Of a DNA stretch of 64,000 nucleotides, positions 27,459 through 36,718 are shown piece after piece. Under the pieces are notes generated by a model that had not been told where the DNA came from, did no database searches, and worked only from the letters and a program-made list of their open reading frames with translations. A program made the position numbers and the translations under genes. Positions within the stretch are counted from its first letter, which is position 1, and each line of letters begins with the position of its first letter. Origin of the DNA: Mycetocola lacteus (GTDB lineage Bacteria > Actinomycetota > Actinomycetes > Actinomycetales > Microbacteriaceae); assembly GCF_003667575.1 (NCBI RefSeq), contig NZ_RCUY01000005.1:620001-684000 (forward strand), written 5' to 3'.

Positions 27459-28625
27459 TTAGCCCTTGGGGCCCACCATGACCTGCACGTTACCGGTGCC
27501 GCCGCCCTCGGCCACCGGCATTGCGGCGGCGAGGCGGTTGGCCTCCTCGATCAGGGTCGGGACGATGAGGGCCTCGGGCACGGTCTTGATGACCTCACCC
27601 TTCACAAAAATCTGGCCCTTACCGTTACCGGAAGCTACACCCAGGTCGGCCTCACGAGCCTCGCCCGGACCGTTCACGACGCAGCCCATCACGGCCACGC
27701 GCAGCGGAACGCTCATGTCCTTCAGGCCCTCGGTGACCTGCTCGGCGAGCGTGTAGACGTCCACCTGGGCACGGCCACAGCTCGGGCAGGAGACGATCTC
27801 CAGCTTGCGCTCGCGCAGGTTCAGCGACTGCAGGATCTGCAGGCCCACCTTGACCTCCTCGGCCGGCGGGGCCGACAGCGAGACGCGGATGGTGTCGCCG
27901 ATGCCCTCGCCCAGCAGGATGCCGAACGCGGTTGCGGACTTGATGGTGCCCTGGAAGGCGGGACCGGCCTCGGTCACACCGAGGTGCAGCGGCCAGTCGC
28001 CCCGCTCGGCCAGCAGGCGGTAGGCCTTGACCATGACGATCGGGTCGTTGTGCTTGACCGAAATCTTGAAGTCGTGGAAGTCGTGCTCCTCGAAGAGGCT
28101 GGCCTCCCACACCGCAGACTCCACGAGGGCCTCGGGGGTGGCCTTGCCGTACTTCTGCAGCAGGCGGGGGTCCAGCGATCCGGCGTTCACACCGATCCGC
28201 AGCGAAACCCCGGCGGCCTTGGCGCGACGGGCGATCTCGCCCACCTGGTCGTCAAACTTCCGGATGTTACCCGGGTTCACCCGAACCGCGGCGCACCCGG
28301 CGTCGATGGCCTGGTACACGTAGTTCGGCTGGAAGTGAATGTCCGCGATGACCGGAATCTGCGATTTCATCGCGATGATCGGCAGCGCCGCGGCGTCGTC
28401 TCGGCTCGGCACGGCGACCCGCACGATGTCGCATCCGCTCGCGGTGAGCTCGGCGATCTGCTGCAGGGTTGCGTTGATATCGGTTGTCGGAGTTGTGGTC
28501 ATCGACTGGACGCTCACCTGAGCGTCACCGCCCACGAGGACCTTACCCACCTTGATCTGCCGCGACTTGCGTCGCGGAGCGAGGGTTTCGGGGACCTTGG
28601 GAAGACCTAGATTAATTGCAGCCAC
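27459..28625 (-). CDS. ispG: 4-hydroxy-3-methylbut-2-en-1-yl diphosphate synthase
   Basis: A 388-residue iron-sulfur enzyme of the non-mevalonate (MEP) isoprenoid pathway, converting MEcPP to HMBPP. It has an N-terminal TIM barrel ([28 protein letters not shown]) and a C-terminal 4Fe-4S domain with cysteines in [12 protein letters not shown] and [15 protein letters not shown]. The GTG start at 28625 gives the expected length. It is downstream of rseP on the same strand, and dxr of the same pathway lies about 3.4 kb further upstream. Confidence 0.97.
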   Translation of the reverse strand: MAAINLGLPKVPETLAPRRKSRQIKVGKVLVGGDAQVSVQSMTTTPTTDINATLQQIAELTASGCDIVRVAVPSRDDAAALPIIAMKSQIPVIADIHFQPNYVYQAIDAGCAAVRVNPGNIRKFDDQVGEIARRAKAAGVSLRIGVNAGSLDPRLLQKYGKATPEALVESAVWEASLFEEHDFHDFKISVKHNDPIVMVKAYRLLAERGDWPLHLGVTEAGPAFQGTIKSATAFGILLGEGIGDTIRVSLSAPPAEEVKVGLQILQSLNLRERKLEIVSCPSCGRAQVDVYTLAEQVTEGLKDMSVPLRVAVMGCVVNGPGEAREADLGVASGNGKGQIFVKGEVIKTVPEALIVPTLIEEANRLAAAMPVAEGGGTGNVQVMVGPKG

Positions 28626-28727
28626 GTCGATATCTTACGCCCTCACCCCCGTCAAACTCCCGGATGGCACTCAGCTTGGGGTCACCACCACACGCCCAGA
28701 GCGAACGACCGGTATGCCTGGCGGGTG

Positions 28728-30200
28728 TTAGAAGCGAACCGGGTTGACCAGGTCGGCGAACACCAACAGCACCGTCATCACCAGGAAGATCCCGGCCACG
28801 GCCATCGTCAGCGGCATCAACTTGGCCGCATCCACCGGGCCGGGATCCGGACGGCCAAACAGCTTGGCAATGCGACGACGCAACCCCTCCCAGAGGGCGG
28901 CCGCTACGTGGCCACCATCCAGCGGCGTCAGCGGGATCAGGTTGAACGCAAACAGCGCGACGTTCAGCGAGCCCAGCAGGTTGAAAACAAACGCCGCCTT
29001 ATTGCTGTCGGTGATGTTGTGGTTCGAAACCACCTCGCCGGCGATCCGGCCCACGCCCACCACGCTCAGCGGACCGTTGGGGTCACGTTCGCCGCCACCA
29101 AATGCGGCCACGGCCACGTCGTAGAGGCGCTGGGGCAGGTGCACAATCGTGTTGGCCACGGCCCCGATGTTGTTGCCGATCAGCGGGAACACATCCCCGA
29201 AGGAGCCCTGCACGGTCTCGGTTCCGGGGCCGATGCCCACAAACCCGACCTCCTCGGTCTTGTACTTGCCATCGGCCTCCTTGACCGGACGGTTCTGCGC
29301 ATCCAGCACATAGCGCTTGGTCAGCAAGGGGGTGAGCTTGAGGGTTTCCTCGGTGCCCTGGCGCTCGACCACCAGGTTGAGGGTCTTACCAGGAGACACC
29401 CGGATGATCTCGGTGGCCTGGGTCCAGGAGGTGATCGCGGTATCGTCCAGCGACACCAGCTTGTCTCCGGGCTTGAGCCCGGCCTCGGCACCGGGCGAGG
29501 GGGCCGAATCCGGACCACACTCGGTGGCCGTGGACCCGGCGGGCACCACGCAGGCGTTGACGGTTTCGATCGTCGTGGAGGACTGCGGCAGTCCGAAGCC
29601 CATCACCACGATCGACATAAACAGCACCGCCAGGAACAGGTTCATCAGCGGACCACCCAGCATGATGATGATCCGCTTCCAGACCGGCAGGCGGTAGAAC
29701 GCGCGGTGGTCCTCCCCCTCACCGATGGTCTCGGCACTGGAGTCGCGGGCATCCTGAACGAGCTGATCGAAGAAGCGGCGACGCCCATCGGGCACCCCGG
29801 CCTCGGCGGGGATATCCGCCTGGGCAAGCGCCTCGGCGGAGGGCGACAGCGTATCGGCGGCGGTTTCGGATTCACCGTGGCTGCGGTGCAGCGTGGGACG
29901 CTCATCCGAGAGGGTCTGTAGGAACCCGGTGGTCGAGTCGCGGACGTTTCCGTCCTTACCGGGTGGGAACATTCCGATCATCGAGATATAACCACCCAGG
30001 GGCAGCATCTTGACGCCGTACTCGGTCTCGCCCTTTTTGCGCGACCAGATGGTCTTACCAAATCCCACCATGTACTGGGTCACCTTGACCCCGAAAAGCT
30101 TCGCGGGCAGCAGGTGGCCGACCTCATGGAGACCGATCGAGATCGCCAGACCGATCAGGATCACCACGATGCCAAGAATGTAGAGCAAGACCGTAATCAC
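28728..30200 (-). CDS. rseP: Site-2 zinc metalloprotease, RseP/Rip family
   Basis: A 490-residue intramembrane protease that cleaves membrane-bound anti-sigma factors or signal peptides. The first helix carries the zinc-binding HEVGH (residues 25-29) followed by GVKVTQYMVGFG. A PDZ domain lies in the middle (AGLKPGDKLVSLDDTAI). The late motif PLTPLDGGH supplies the third zinc ligand. It is longer than many relatives because of a charged insertion at about residues 80-150, between the first and second membrane parts. It starts with GTG at 30200. A plus-strand Mur-ligase gene separates it from dxr. Confidence 0.93.
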   Translation of the reverse strand: MITVLLYILGIVVILIGLAISIGLHEVGHLLPAKLFGVKVTQYMVGFGKTIWSRKKGETEYGVKMLPLGGYISMIGMFPPGKDGNVRDSTTGFLQTLSDERPTLHRSHGESETAADTLSPSAEALAQADIPAEAGVPDGRRRFFDQLVQDARDSSAETIGEGEDHRAFYRLPVWKRIIIMLGGPLMNLFLAVLFMSIVVMGFGLPQSSTTIETVNACVVPAGSTATECGPDSAPSPGAEAGLKPGDKLVSLDDTAITSWTQATEIIRVSPGKTLNLVVERQGTEETLKLTPLLTKRYVLDAQNRPVKEADGKYKTEEVGFVGIGPGTETVQGSFGDVFPLIGNNIGAVANTIVHLPQRLYDVAVAAFGGGERDPNGPLSVVGVGRIAGEVVSNHNITDSNKAAFVFNLLGSLNVALFAFNLIPLTPLDGGHVAAALWEGLRRRIAKLFGRPDPGPVDAAKLMPLTMAVAGIFLVMTVLLVFADLVNPVRF

Positions 30201-30351
30201 CAGATAACCCTACCCCGCACACCGCTGGGAAAACCTGGATGATCGGCTGTGCGTTCCTTATGCCCCCACTTTCCCGTCGCACCGCGGATCGGACACCACC
30301 GCATTCGGCGAGCGCCCGCGCGAAATCGGCCGCGCGTGAGACGATAGACGG

Positions 30352-31914
30352 GTGAGACCCCAACAGCGTGTATCCCTGCCACTGACCGAACTCCTGAGCG
30401 AGATTGTGACCCTCGTGCCCGGCGAACCCGGCCCGGACGATCACGGCGGCGAGATCAGCGCGCGCGGCGTGAGCATGTCCGCCGCCGAGGTTGAGCCCGG
30501 AGACCTGTTCCTCGGCGTGCCCGGGGCGCGTTTCCACGGGGCGGCCTTTGCCGATCAGGCGCGCGAACGCGGTGCCGTGGCGATCCTCACCGATGCGGCC
30601 GGAGCGGCCCTGGTGCGGGAGAAAAACGTGGACCTGCCGCTGCTGGTCAGCGCCGAGAACCCGCGCTCCTTCGCCGGCAAGCTCGCCGGACGCGTGTACG
30701 GGACCGCGGACCTGCACGCGCTGACGCTGGGGATCACCGGAACCAACGGCAAAACCTCCACCGCCCACTTCCTCGACGCGATCATGCGCCAGCTGGGCCT
30801 GATCACCGGGCTCAGCTCGACCGCCGAGCGCCGCATCGGTGACCAGGCGGTGATCAGCCACCTGACCACCCCCGAGGCCCCCGAGGTGCACGCGCTGCTG
30901 GGCACCATGATCGAGGCCGGCGTGGATGCGGCGATCATCGAGGTCTCCGCACACGCGCTCACCCGACACCGCATCGACGGCGTGCACTTTGACGTGGTGG
31001 GCTTCACCAACCTCAGCCACGACCACCTCGATGACTACGGCACGATGGACAACTACCTCGCCGCCAAGCAGGAACTCTTCACCCCCGAGTATGCGCGGCG
31101 CGCGGTGGTGTGCCTGGACACTCCGGCGGGCCTCGCTGTGCGCGACGGGGCCCGCATCCCGGTCACCACGATCGGGACCACCGGGGTCCTGGCACCGGGC
31201 ATCGTGGCCGACTGGATGGTCACCATCGAGAACGAAAACCCGCGCTTTACCGAGTTCCGGGTGGACCACCCCGCTCTGGGTGCCCTGCGCACTCGGATTC
31301 CGCTGATCGGTGCCCACATGGCCTCCAATGCCGGGCTGGCGATCGCGATGCTCGCCGAGGCGGGACTGTCGCTGGCCACAATCGGTAGCGCGCTGGCCGC
31401 CGACGGTCAGATCAACGCCCAGCTGCCCGGGCGTCTGGTGCGAGTCTCGGGCGAGAGCGGCCCCACCGTGTTTGTGGATTCGGGGCACACCCCCGACGCG
31501 ATCGAGAAGTCGCTGCATGCGGTCCGTCAGGTCACCGCGGGCAAGGTCATCATGATCGCCGGTGCCGATGGGGACCGCGATGCCAGCAAGCGTGGCGACA
31601 TGGGCGCCGCGGCCGCCGATGGCAGCGACCTGCTGATCATCACCGATCACCACAGCCGAAAGGAAAACCCGGGCGAGATTCGCGCGGCCCTGATCGCCGG
31701 TGCCCGCACCCGGGTGACCGCCGACCGCATTCTCGAGGTTCCCAACCCCGAGAAGGCGATCCGCGCGGCGGTTGAGCGAGCGGGAGCCACCGACACCATC
31801 CTCTGGTGTGGACTGGCTTCCCAGGACTACCGCGATGTGGACGGCGTGGAGCGTCCCTTCGATGTGGCTGAGGAGGCGCGTCAGGCCCTGCGCGAGCACG
31901 GCTACGGCGCCTAG
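30352..31914 (+). CDS. MurE-like Mur ligase family protein
   Basis: A 520-residue three-domain ATP-dependent amide ligase. The N-terminal MurE domain reads VSMSAAEVEPGDLFLGVPG. The central ATPase has GITGTNGKTST (about 127-137), a TTPEAPEVH stretch, IIEVSAHALTRHRI and FTNLSHDHLDDYGTM. The C-terminal domain has VFVDSGHTPDAIEKSL. The overall organisation is that of UDP-MurNAc-tripeptide synthetase. The diamino-acid recognition motif, usually DNPR or a D-N/D-P variant, is replaced by DHHSRKENP (about 432). It may therefore be a divergent MurE or a paralogue attaching another amino acid. It stands alone, divergent from rseP, outside any cell-wall cluster. The GTG start lacks a strong ribosome binding site. 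Confidence 0.85.
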   Translation: MRPQQRVSLPLTELLSEIVTLVPGEPGPDDHGGEISARGVSMSAAEVEPGDLFLGVPGARFHGAAFADQARERGAVAILTDAAGAALVREKNVDLPLLVSAENPRSFAGKLAGRVYGTADLHALTLGITGTNGKTSTAHFLDAIMRQLGLITGLSSTAERRIGDQAVISHLTTPEAPEVHALLGTMIEAGVDAAIIEVSAHALTRHRIDGVHFDVVGFTNLSHDHLDDYGTMDNYLAAKQELFTPEYARRAVVCLDTPAGLAVRDGARIPVTTIGTTGVLAPGIVADWMVTIENENPRFTEFRVDHPALGALRTRIPLIGAHMASNAGLAIAMLAEAGLSLATIGSALAADGQINAQLPGRLVRVSGESGPTVFVDSGHTPDAIEKSLHAVRQVTAGKVIMIAGADGDRDASKRGDMGAAAADGSDLLIITDHHSRKENPGEIRAALIAGARTRVTADRILEVPNPEKAIRAAVERAGATDTILWCGLASQDYRDVDGVERPFDVAEEARQALREHGYGA

Positions 31915-31925
31915 CCTCACAGAGC

Positions 31926-31970
31926 AACACAAAGCCGGTCACCTCCGTGGGAGGTGACCGGCTTTGTGTT
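31926..31970. terminator. Bidirectional terminator between Mur ligase and dxr
   Basis: A perfect 21-base-pair stem with a three-base loop. Its T-rich right arm ends in TTTGTGTT and the left arm is A-rich, so it can act on both the Mur-ligase and dxr transcripts. Confidence 0.85.
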
Positions 31971-32051
31971 GCCGGCGTTGCTGCTGCCGGCGATGCTGTT
32001 GCTGCCCGCTCGACCCTGCGGCGGGCGCGTGCCCGCCGCAGATCCGCGCGA

Positions 32052-33131
32052 CTAACCGGCGATCAGCGCATCCGCCGTCGCCCGAGCCCAGCGCTCGGCC
32101 TCGGCCAGCGACTCCAGGGTCAGCGTGTCCTCGGCCTCATGCTTTTCCACGACCGCACGCACGGTGTCGATGATCCCCAGGTAGTCCAGTGCTCCCGCGT
32201 GGAAGGCCAGGACCGCCTGCTCGTTGGCCGCGTTGTACACGGCCGGGTAGCTCAGCCCCGCACGGCCCACGGTCTTTGCCAGCTCGACCGCCGGGAAGGC
32301 GGCGTTATCCAGCGGTTCAAACGTCCAGGTCTGGGCGGTGGTCCAATCCAGCGGCGCCCCCACCCCGGCGACCCGGTTCGGCCAGTCCAGGCCGAGCGAG
32401 ATCGGCAGGCGCATGTCCGGCGGGGAGGCCTGGGCGAGGGTCGAGCCGTCGATGAACTCAACCATCGAGTGCACGATCGACTGCGGGTGCACGGCCACGT
32501 CGATCCGGTCATAGGGCACCCCGAATAGCAGGTGCGCCTCGATGACCTCGAGCCCCTTATTGACCAGGGTCGAGGAGTTGGTCGTGACCATCAGGCCCAT
32601 ATCCCAGGTGGGGTGCGCCAGGGCTTCGGCCGGGGTGACCCCCGCCAGAGACTCACGGCTGCGTCCCCGGAACGGACCACCCGATGCGGTGAGAACCAGA
32701 CGCCGCACCTCGTGGGCGGCACCGCCGCGCAGAGCCTGGGCGATGGCCGAGTGCTCGGAATCTACCGGGACAATCTGGCCCGGAGCCGCCAGGTCGTTGA
32801 CGAGGTCTCCCCCGACAATCAGCGACTCCTTATTGGCCAATGCCAGGGTACGCCCGGCACGCAGGGCGGCGAGGGTCGGCCCCAGGCCGATCGAACCGGT
32901 GATGCCGTTGAGCACCACATCGGCTTCCACATCCCGAATCATTTCCTCGGCTGCGGCAACGCCGAGCCCGGTGTGCTCGACACCGAACTCGGCCGCCTGC
33001 GCGTCCAGGGTTTCCCGGTCGGTTCCGGCGATCAGTCCGACAACCTCAAAACGTTCCCGGTTGGCTCGGATCACATCCAGGGCCTGGGTGCCGATCGATC
33101 CGGTCGACCCGAGAATAATGACCTTACGCAC
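32052..33131 (-). CDS. dxr: 1-deoxy-D-xylulose-5-phosphate reductoisomerase
   Basis: A 359-residue NADPH-dependent enzyme forming 2-C-methyl-D-erythritol 4-phosphate, the committed step of the MEP pathway. It has the NADPH motif GSTGSIGTQ at the N-terminus, NKESLIVGG, the metal-binding and active-site regions PVDSEHSAI and HPTWDMG, and a C-terminal helical domain. It is slightly shorter than most homologues at the C-terminus. It starts with GTG at 33131, three bases after the FKBP gene stop codon, so the two are co-transcribed and probably translationally coupled. Confidence 0.97.
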   Translation of the reverse strand: MRKVIILGSTGSIGTQALDVIRANRERFEVVGLIAGTDRETLDAQAAEFGVEHTGLGVAAAEEMIRDVEADVVLNGITGSIGLGPTLAALRAGRTLALANKESLIVGGDLVNDLAAPGQIVPVDSEHSAIAQALRGGAAHEVRRLVLTASGGPFRGRSRESLAGVTPAEALAHPTWDMGLMVTTNSSTLVNKGLEVIEAHLLFGVPYDRIDVAVHPQSIVHSMVEFIDGSTLAQASPPDMRLPISLGLDWPNRVAGVGAPLDWTTAQTWTFEPLDNAAFPAVELAKTVGRAGLSYPAVYNAANEQAVLAFHAGALDYLGIIDTVRAVVEKHEAEDTLTLESLAEAERWARATADALIAG

Positions 33132-33134
33132 GAA

Positions 33135-34079
33135 CTAGTCCTTTGCGATGTCGATCACAAAGACGATGGTGTCCTTGCCGCCGATTCCGGCCTGGGCGTT
33201 ACCGCCGGCACCGTAGCCGTCGGCCGGGGGCAGGATAGCCAGAATCTTGGAGCCCTTGGTCTGGCCGACGATGGCCTTGGAGAAGCCGGGGACGTAGCCG
33301 TTGGCGGCGATGTCGAGTACCGAGTCGAACTTCTGGAAGGTCGCTCCGGTGTTCCAGTTGAGGCCCAGGGTCTGCAGCTTGGGCGAGTCGGTCTCGGCGA
33401 TGACCGGGCCATCACCCTTCTCCAGAACCTCGATCGTCAGTTCCTTGGGCGGGTTGGTGTCCGGCAGGGTCACCTTGGGGGCCTCGCCGTTGCCGGGGAA
33501 CTCGACCTTGGGAGCGTCCTTGTAGTCACCCTTGAGCTCGCGCGCCTTGGGGGCCTTCTCGTTGGAGATGATGTCGGCGACAACCAGGACCGAGTCATCC
33601 TTGCCGATCTTCAGCTGCTCGTTGCCCTGGGCACCAAACAGGTCCTTGGGAGCGGCCAGCACGGCCACACGCGATCCGACGGTGTGGCAGCCCACGGCGG
33701 CGCTGATGCTCTCGATCAGCTGCTCGTTGATCTGCACCGAGTTGCTGCCCTGACCGTTGTAGGGGGCCTTGAATGCGAACTCGCCGGTGGTCGCGTTGTA
33801 GAGCGAAATGTCGGCGACGGCGGTGTCATTGGGGCGAACCTTCTCGCCCTTGCCCTCAACGATCACGCGCGACTGCGAGGCCTCAACCTTGGTGCCCTTG
33901 GCAATGTCGATCTTCGGCTCCTTGCCAAAGTTATCGCCAATCTTGGCCGAATCCAGCTGCTTTCCGGTCGGGAAGGTGACACACCCCTTTTCGACATCGG
34001 CGGTGTTGGACGTGCTCGTGCAGCCGACCAGAAGGACGGATACCGCGGCGGCAAGGGCAAGGCTGGAACGAATTTTCAC
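33135..34079 (-). CDS. FKBP-type peptidyl-prolyl isomerase lipoprotein
   Basis: A 314-residue exported lipoprotein: signal KIRSSLALAAAVSVLLVGC with lipobox Cys20. It has two FKBP-like regions. The first (about residues 80-175) is degenerate; the second (about 215-314) has GDGPVIAETDS, YVPGFSKAIVGQTKGSKIL and the terminal VFVIDIAKD of active FKBPs. It should help fold exported proteins. The GTG at 34079 is chosen because it gives a normal lipoprotein signal; an ATG at 34118 would add 13 residues. Confidence 0.88.
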   Translation of the reverse strand: MKIRSSLALAAAVSVLLVGCTSTSNTADVEKGCVTFPTGKQLDSAKIGDNFGKEPKIDIAKGTKVEASQSRVIVEGKGEKVRPNDTAVADISLYNATTGEFAFKAPYNGQGSNSVQINEQLIESISAAVGCHTVGSRVAVLAAPKDLFGAQGNEQLKIGKDDSVLVVADIISNEKAPKARELKGDYKDAPKVEFPGNGEAPKVTLPDTNPPKELTIEVLEKGDGPVIAETDSPKLQTLGLNWNTGATFQKFDSVLDIAANGYVPGFSKAIVGQTKGSKILAILPPADGYGAGGNAQAGIGGKDTIVFVIDIAKD

Positions 34080-34242
34080 TCGGATAACTTTCTCTGCGAT
34101 CGACGGGCATGTGAACATGCCACCGCGTACCAGTCTGCCTGACGTTGCTGAGATGTGCACTGCCGATGCACGAAATGCCCAGGTTAACGCCGCGCCGAGA
34201 ACATAACCCGGCGGGCATGTGGACCCTAGTACCCTCAATCTA

Positions 34243-34995
34243 ATGACCGAGAACACGCCGAACGAGCCGCTTCAGCGCCCGGGTTTTGTCTACCATCTGG
34301 GCCGAGCGATCATGTTTCCGCTCGCCAAAATGGTGTACCGGATCAAGATCGAGGGCACCAAGAACGTTCCGCTGGAGGGGCCCGTGATCATCGCGAGCAA
34401 CCACCTCTCCTTTATCGACAGCATCGTGATCCCGGTCCTGGCACCGCGCCGGGTCCAGTTCCTAGCTAAGTCCGCATACTTTGAAGGCACCGGCGTCAAG
34501 GGCTGGTTCTCGAAGATGTTCTTCACCTCGATCGGTGCCGTCGGAGTGCGCCGCGGGGCCGGACAGGCGGCGCAGGAGGCTCTCGAGCAGGGACGCCAGA
34601 TCCTCGAGGGCGGCAACGCGTTCGCGATCTACCCCGAGGGCACCCGCTCGCTGGATGGCCGCCTGTACAAGGGCCGCACCGGCGTCGCCTGGCTCGCGCT
34701 GACCACCGGCGCGAAGGTGGTTCCGGTGGGACTCATCGGCACGAATAAGATGATGCCGGTGGGCGCCAAGATTCCCCGCTTTGCCAAGGTCAAGATTCGC
34801 TATGGCGAGCCCATCGACGTCTCGGTTCACGGTGCCGCCAACAGCGGACGGGCACGCCGCCTGGCCACCGACGAGATCATGGCCGCGATTCACGCGCTGA
34901 GTGAGCAGGAGCTCGCCAACGAGTACAACGAGTCGCCGCCCCACGACATTATCGAGAAGGCCAAGCGCGCCCTGTGGCGCCGCGAGCGCCTCTAG
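34243..34995 (+). CDS. plsC: 1-acyl-sn-glycerol-3-phosphate acyltransferase
   Basis: A 250-residue membrane-associated acyltransferase making phosphatidic acid or related lipids. It has the catalytic NHLSFID (NHx4D) motif and the glycerophosphate-binding PEGTRS motif. A hydrophobic N-terminal stretch follows the first 20 residues. The ATG at 34243 is chosen; a GTG at 34219 would add eight residues and neither has a clear ribosome binding site. Its TAG stop shares the CTAG with the stop of the convergent OsmC gene. Confidence 0.9.
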   Translation: MTENTPNEPLQRPGFVYHLGRAIMFPLAKMVYRIKIEGTKNVPLEGPVIIASNHLSFIDSIVIPVLAPRRVQFLAKSAYFEGTGVKGWFSKMFFTSIGAVGVRRGAGQAAQEALEQGRQILEGGNAFAIYPEGTRSLDGRLYKGRTGVAWLALTTGAKVVPVGLIGTNKMMPVGAKIPRFAKVKIRYGEPIDVSVHGAANSGRARRLATDEIMAAIHALSEQELANEYNESPPHDIIEKAKRALWRRERL

Positions 34996-35471
34996 CGCGT
35001 CTCGGCCACCAGGATTTTGGCCTCATGCCGCACCGGGAAGTTCACCGAGTTTGCGATAAAGCACATCCGGTTGGCCTCGACATGGGCGGCGCGGGCGGCC
35101 TCGACCATGCTCGCATCGGCCACGGTGACCACCGGGGAGAGCAGCACGTCGGTGAACGCTCCCCCGCCGCGTCCGTCCTCGCGCATGGTGCCACGAGCCT
35201 CATCCACGTAGTCGGTCACCACGACTCCCGCGGTCACGGCCGCGTGGAGGTAGCTGAGCAGGTGACACTCCGAGAGCGCCGTCAGGAGATGATCCTCGGG
35301 ATTCCAGCGGGTGGCGTTGCCGCGAAACGGTCGGTCCGAGGAGCCCAGCACGTCGGGTTTCCCGTCAATTCGCACCGTGAGGTCGCGATCGTAGTCCCGG
35401 TAACCGGATGTGCCGGTACCGCGATTGCCGTCCCAGGTGACCCGGACGAGATAGTTGTGTTCTCCGATCAT
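34992..35471 (-). CDS. OsmC/Ohr family protein
   Basis: A 159-residue cytoplasmic thiol peroxidase-family protein with the two redox cysteines: Cys69 in ALSECHLLSYL and Cys137 in NRMCFIANSV. Members reduce organic hydroperoxides. The ATG at 35471 is the first with the typical N-terminus; the longer open frame runs antisense through the asparaginase gene. It is convergent with plsC, overlapping by four bases, and divergent from the asparaginase gene. Confidence 0.9.
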   Translation of the reverse strand: MIGEHNYLVRVTWDGNRGTGTSGYRDYDRDLTVRIDGKPDVLGSSDRPFRGNATRWNPEDHLLTALSECHLLSYLHAAVTAGVVVTDYVDEARGTMREDGRGGGAFTDVLLSPVVTVADASMVEAARAAHVEANRMCFIANSVNFPVRHEAKILVAETR

Positions 35472-35516
35472 GGTGTCATTCTGACACGAGCCCGTCATCC
35501 CGGGTACGCTGGATCG

Positions 35517-36551
35517 GTGACTACTTCCGAAGCTGCCTCCCCGATTCGTGCTGAAACCTTTAGCGCCGCGCGCGCCGTCGAGTTGGCGCAGGTGGTGAGA
35601 AGCGGCTTTGTGGAGTCCCGTCATGCGGGTTCGGCGATCGTGCTCAACCAGCACGCCGAGGTGGTCCGCTCGATCGGGGATCCCGACGCACCGATCTTCC
35701 CCCGCTCTACCCTCAAGCCCTTCCAGGCGATCGCCATGATGAACGCCGGCGTGGGTCTGCGCTCGGCCGCCGCCGCACTGGCCACCGCGAGCCATGCGGG
35801 CACCCAGCGCCACATCCAGGTGGTGCGCAGCATGATCGCGCAGGCGGGTCTGACCGAGGCCGCGCTGCAGTGCCCTCCCGCGCTGCCCCGCGATAACGCG
35901 ACCCGGACCGAACTACTTCGGGACAACGTCGAGCCGGCACCGATTTACATGGAGTGCTCGGGCAAGCATGCGGCGATGCTGCTGGCCTGCGCGCAGAACG
36001 GCTGGCCGGTGGAGAGCTATCTGGATCCCCAGCACCCGGTACAGCAGCAGGTGCGCGACGTGATTGAGCGTTTCTGTGGCGAGCGTCCGGTCGCTACCGG
36101 CGTGGATGGCTGCGGTGCCCCGGTCTTCGCAATTTCACTGGCCGGACTCGCCCGCGGTTACGCCCGGATTCGAACCTCCTCGGCCTCCTCCCCGTTCGCG
36201 CTGTACCGCAACGCGGGCATCCTGGTGGACGCGGTTCTCGCCGATGCCTGGGGCATCGATGGCCCGGGCCGCCCGGATACGATCATCGCCGACCGTCACG
36301 GTGCCTTCGCCAAGACCGGTGCCGAGGGTGTCATGGTGGTTTCGGCCCCCGATGGCACCACTGCGGCCGTGAAGATCCTTGACGGTAGTGCCCGGGCCGG
36401 TGCCCTGGTCGCGCTGACCCTGCTGGCCGATGCCGGCGCACTGGATCCCGCGGACGTCGCGGAAACCCTCACCCGGCTTCCGCTGCACCTCTCCGGCGGC
36501 GGCGCGGTCGTCGGCGACATTCGGGTCTCCCCGCTGATCGCACGCCCGTAG
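35517..36551 (+). CDS. Asparaginase (Asparaginase_II family)
   Basis: A 344-residue protein of the Asparaginase_II family (Pfam PF06089), distinct from the E. coli AnsA/AnsB fold. Signature stretches are FPRSTLKPFQAIAMM (catalytic Ser and Lys), YMECSGKHAAML and VDGCGAPVFAISL. It should hydrolyse L-asparagine to aspartate and ammonia. The GTG at 35517 lies in the region divergent from OsmC. It ends just before a hexanucleotide repeat. Confidence 0.88.
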   Translation: MTTSEAASPIRAETFSAARAVELAQVVRSGFVESRHAGSAIVLNQHAEVVRSIGDPDAPIFPRSTLKPFQAIAMMNAGVGLRSAAAALATASHAGTQRHIQVVRSMIAQAGLTEAALQCPPALPRDNATRTELLRDNVEPAPIYMECSGKHAAMLLACAQNGWPVESYLDPQHPVQQQVRDVIERFCGERPVATGVDGCGAPVFAISLAGLARGYARIRTSSASSPFALYRNAGILVDAVLADAWGIDGPGRPDTIIADRHGAFAKTGAEGVMVVSAPDGTTAAVKILDGSARAGALVALTLLADAGALDPADVAETLTRLPLHLSGGGAVVGDIRVSPLIARP

Positions 36552-36637
36552 CGGGGCAGCAGGCGCGTCCACGGGCACCCGCCGGTGGATGTGCGGCAGG
36601 CGCCTGCAGTTCTGGTCGCAGTTCAGTCGTTTGCGGT

Positions 36638-36679
36638 TGCGGTTGCAGTTGCAGTTGCAGTTGCAGTTGCAGTTGCAGC
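36638..36679. repeat. TTGCAG hexanucleotide tandem repeat
   Basis: About six to seven uninterrupted copies of a six-base unit (TTGCAG) with flanking degenerate copies, between the convergent asparaginase and phosphatase genes. Confidence 0.8.
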
Positions 36680-36718
36680 ACAGTGGCTTGCGGTCGCGAT
36701 TAGGTTCTCACCGCGGTT

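Noticed and set aside
30124-31932. A 602-codon minus-strand frame opposite the Mur ligase gene
   Set aside because: The plus-strand product has complete Mur ligase motifs; the antisense product does not resemble a protein.
34080-34256. N-terminal extension of the FKBP lipoprotein to 34256
   Set aside because: It would bury the signal peptide and overlap the divergent plsC gene; the start at 34079 gives a proper lipobox position.
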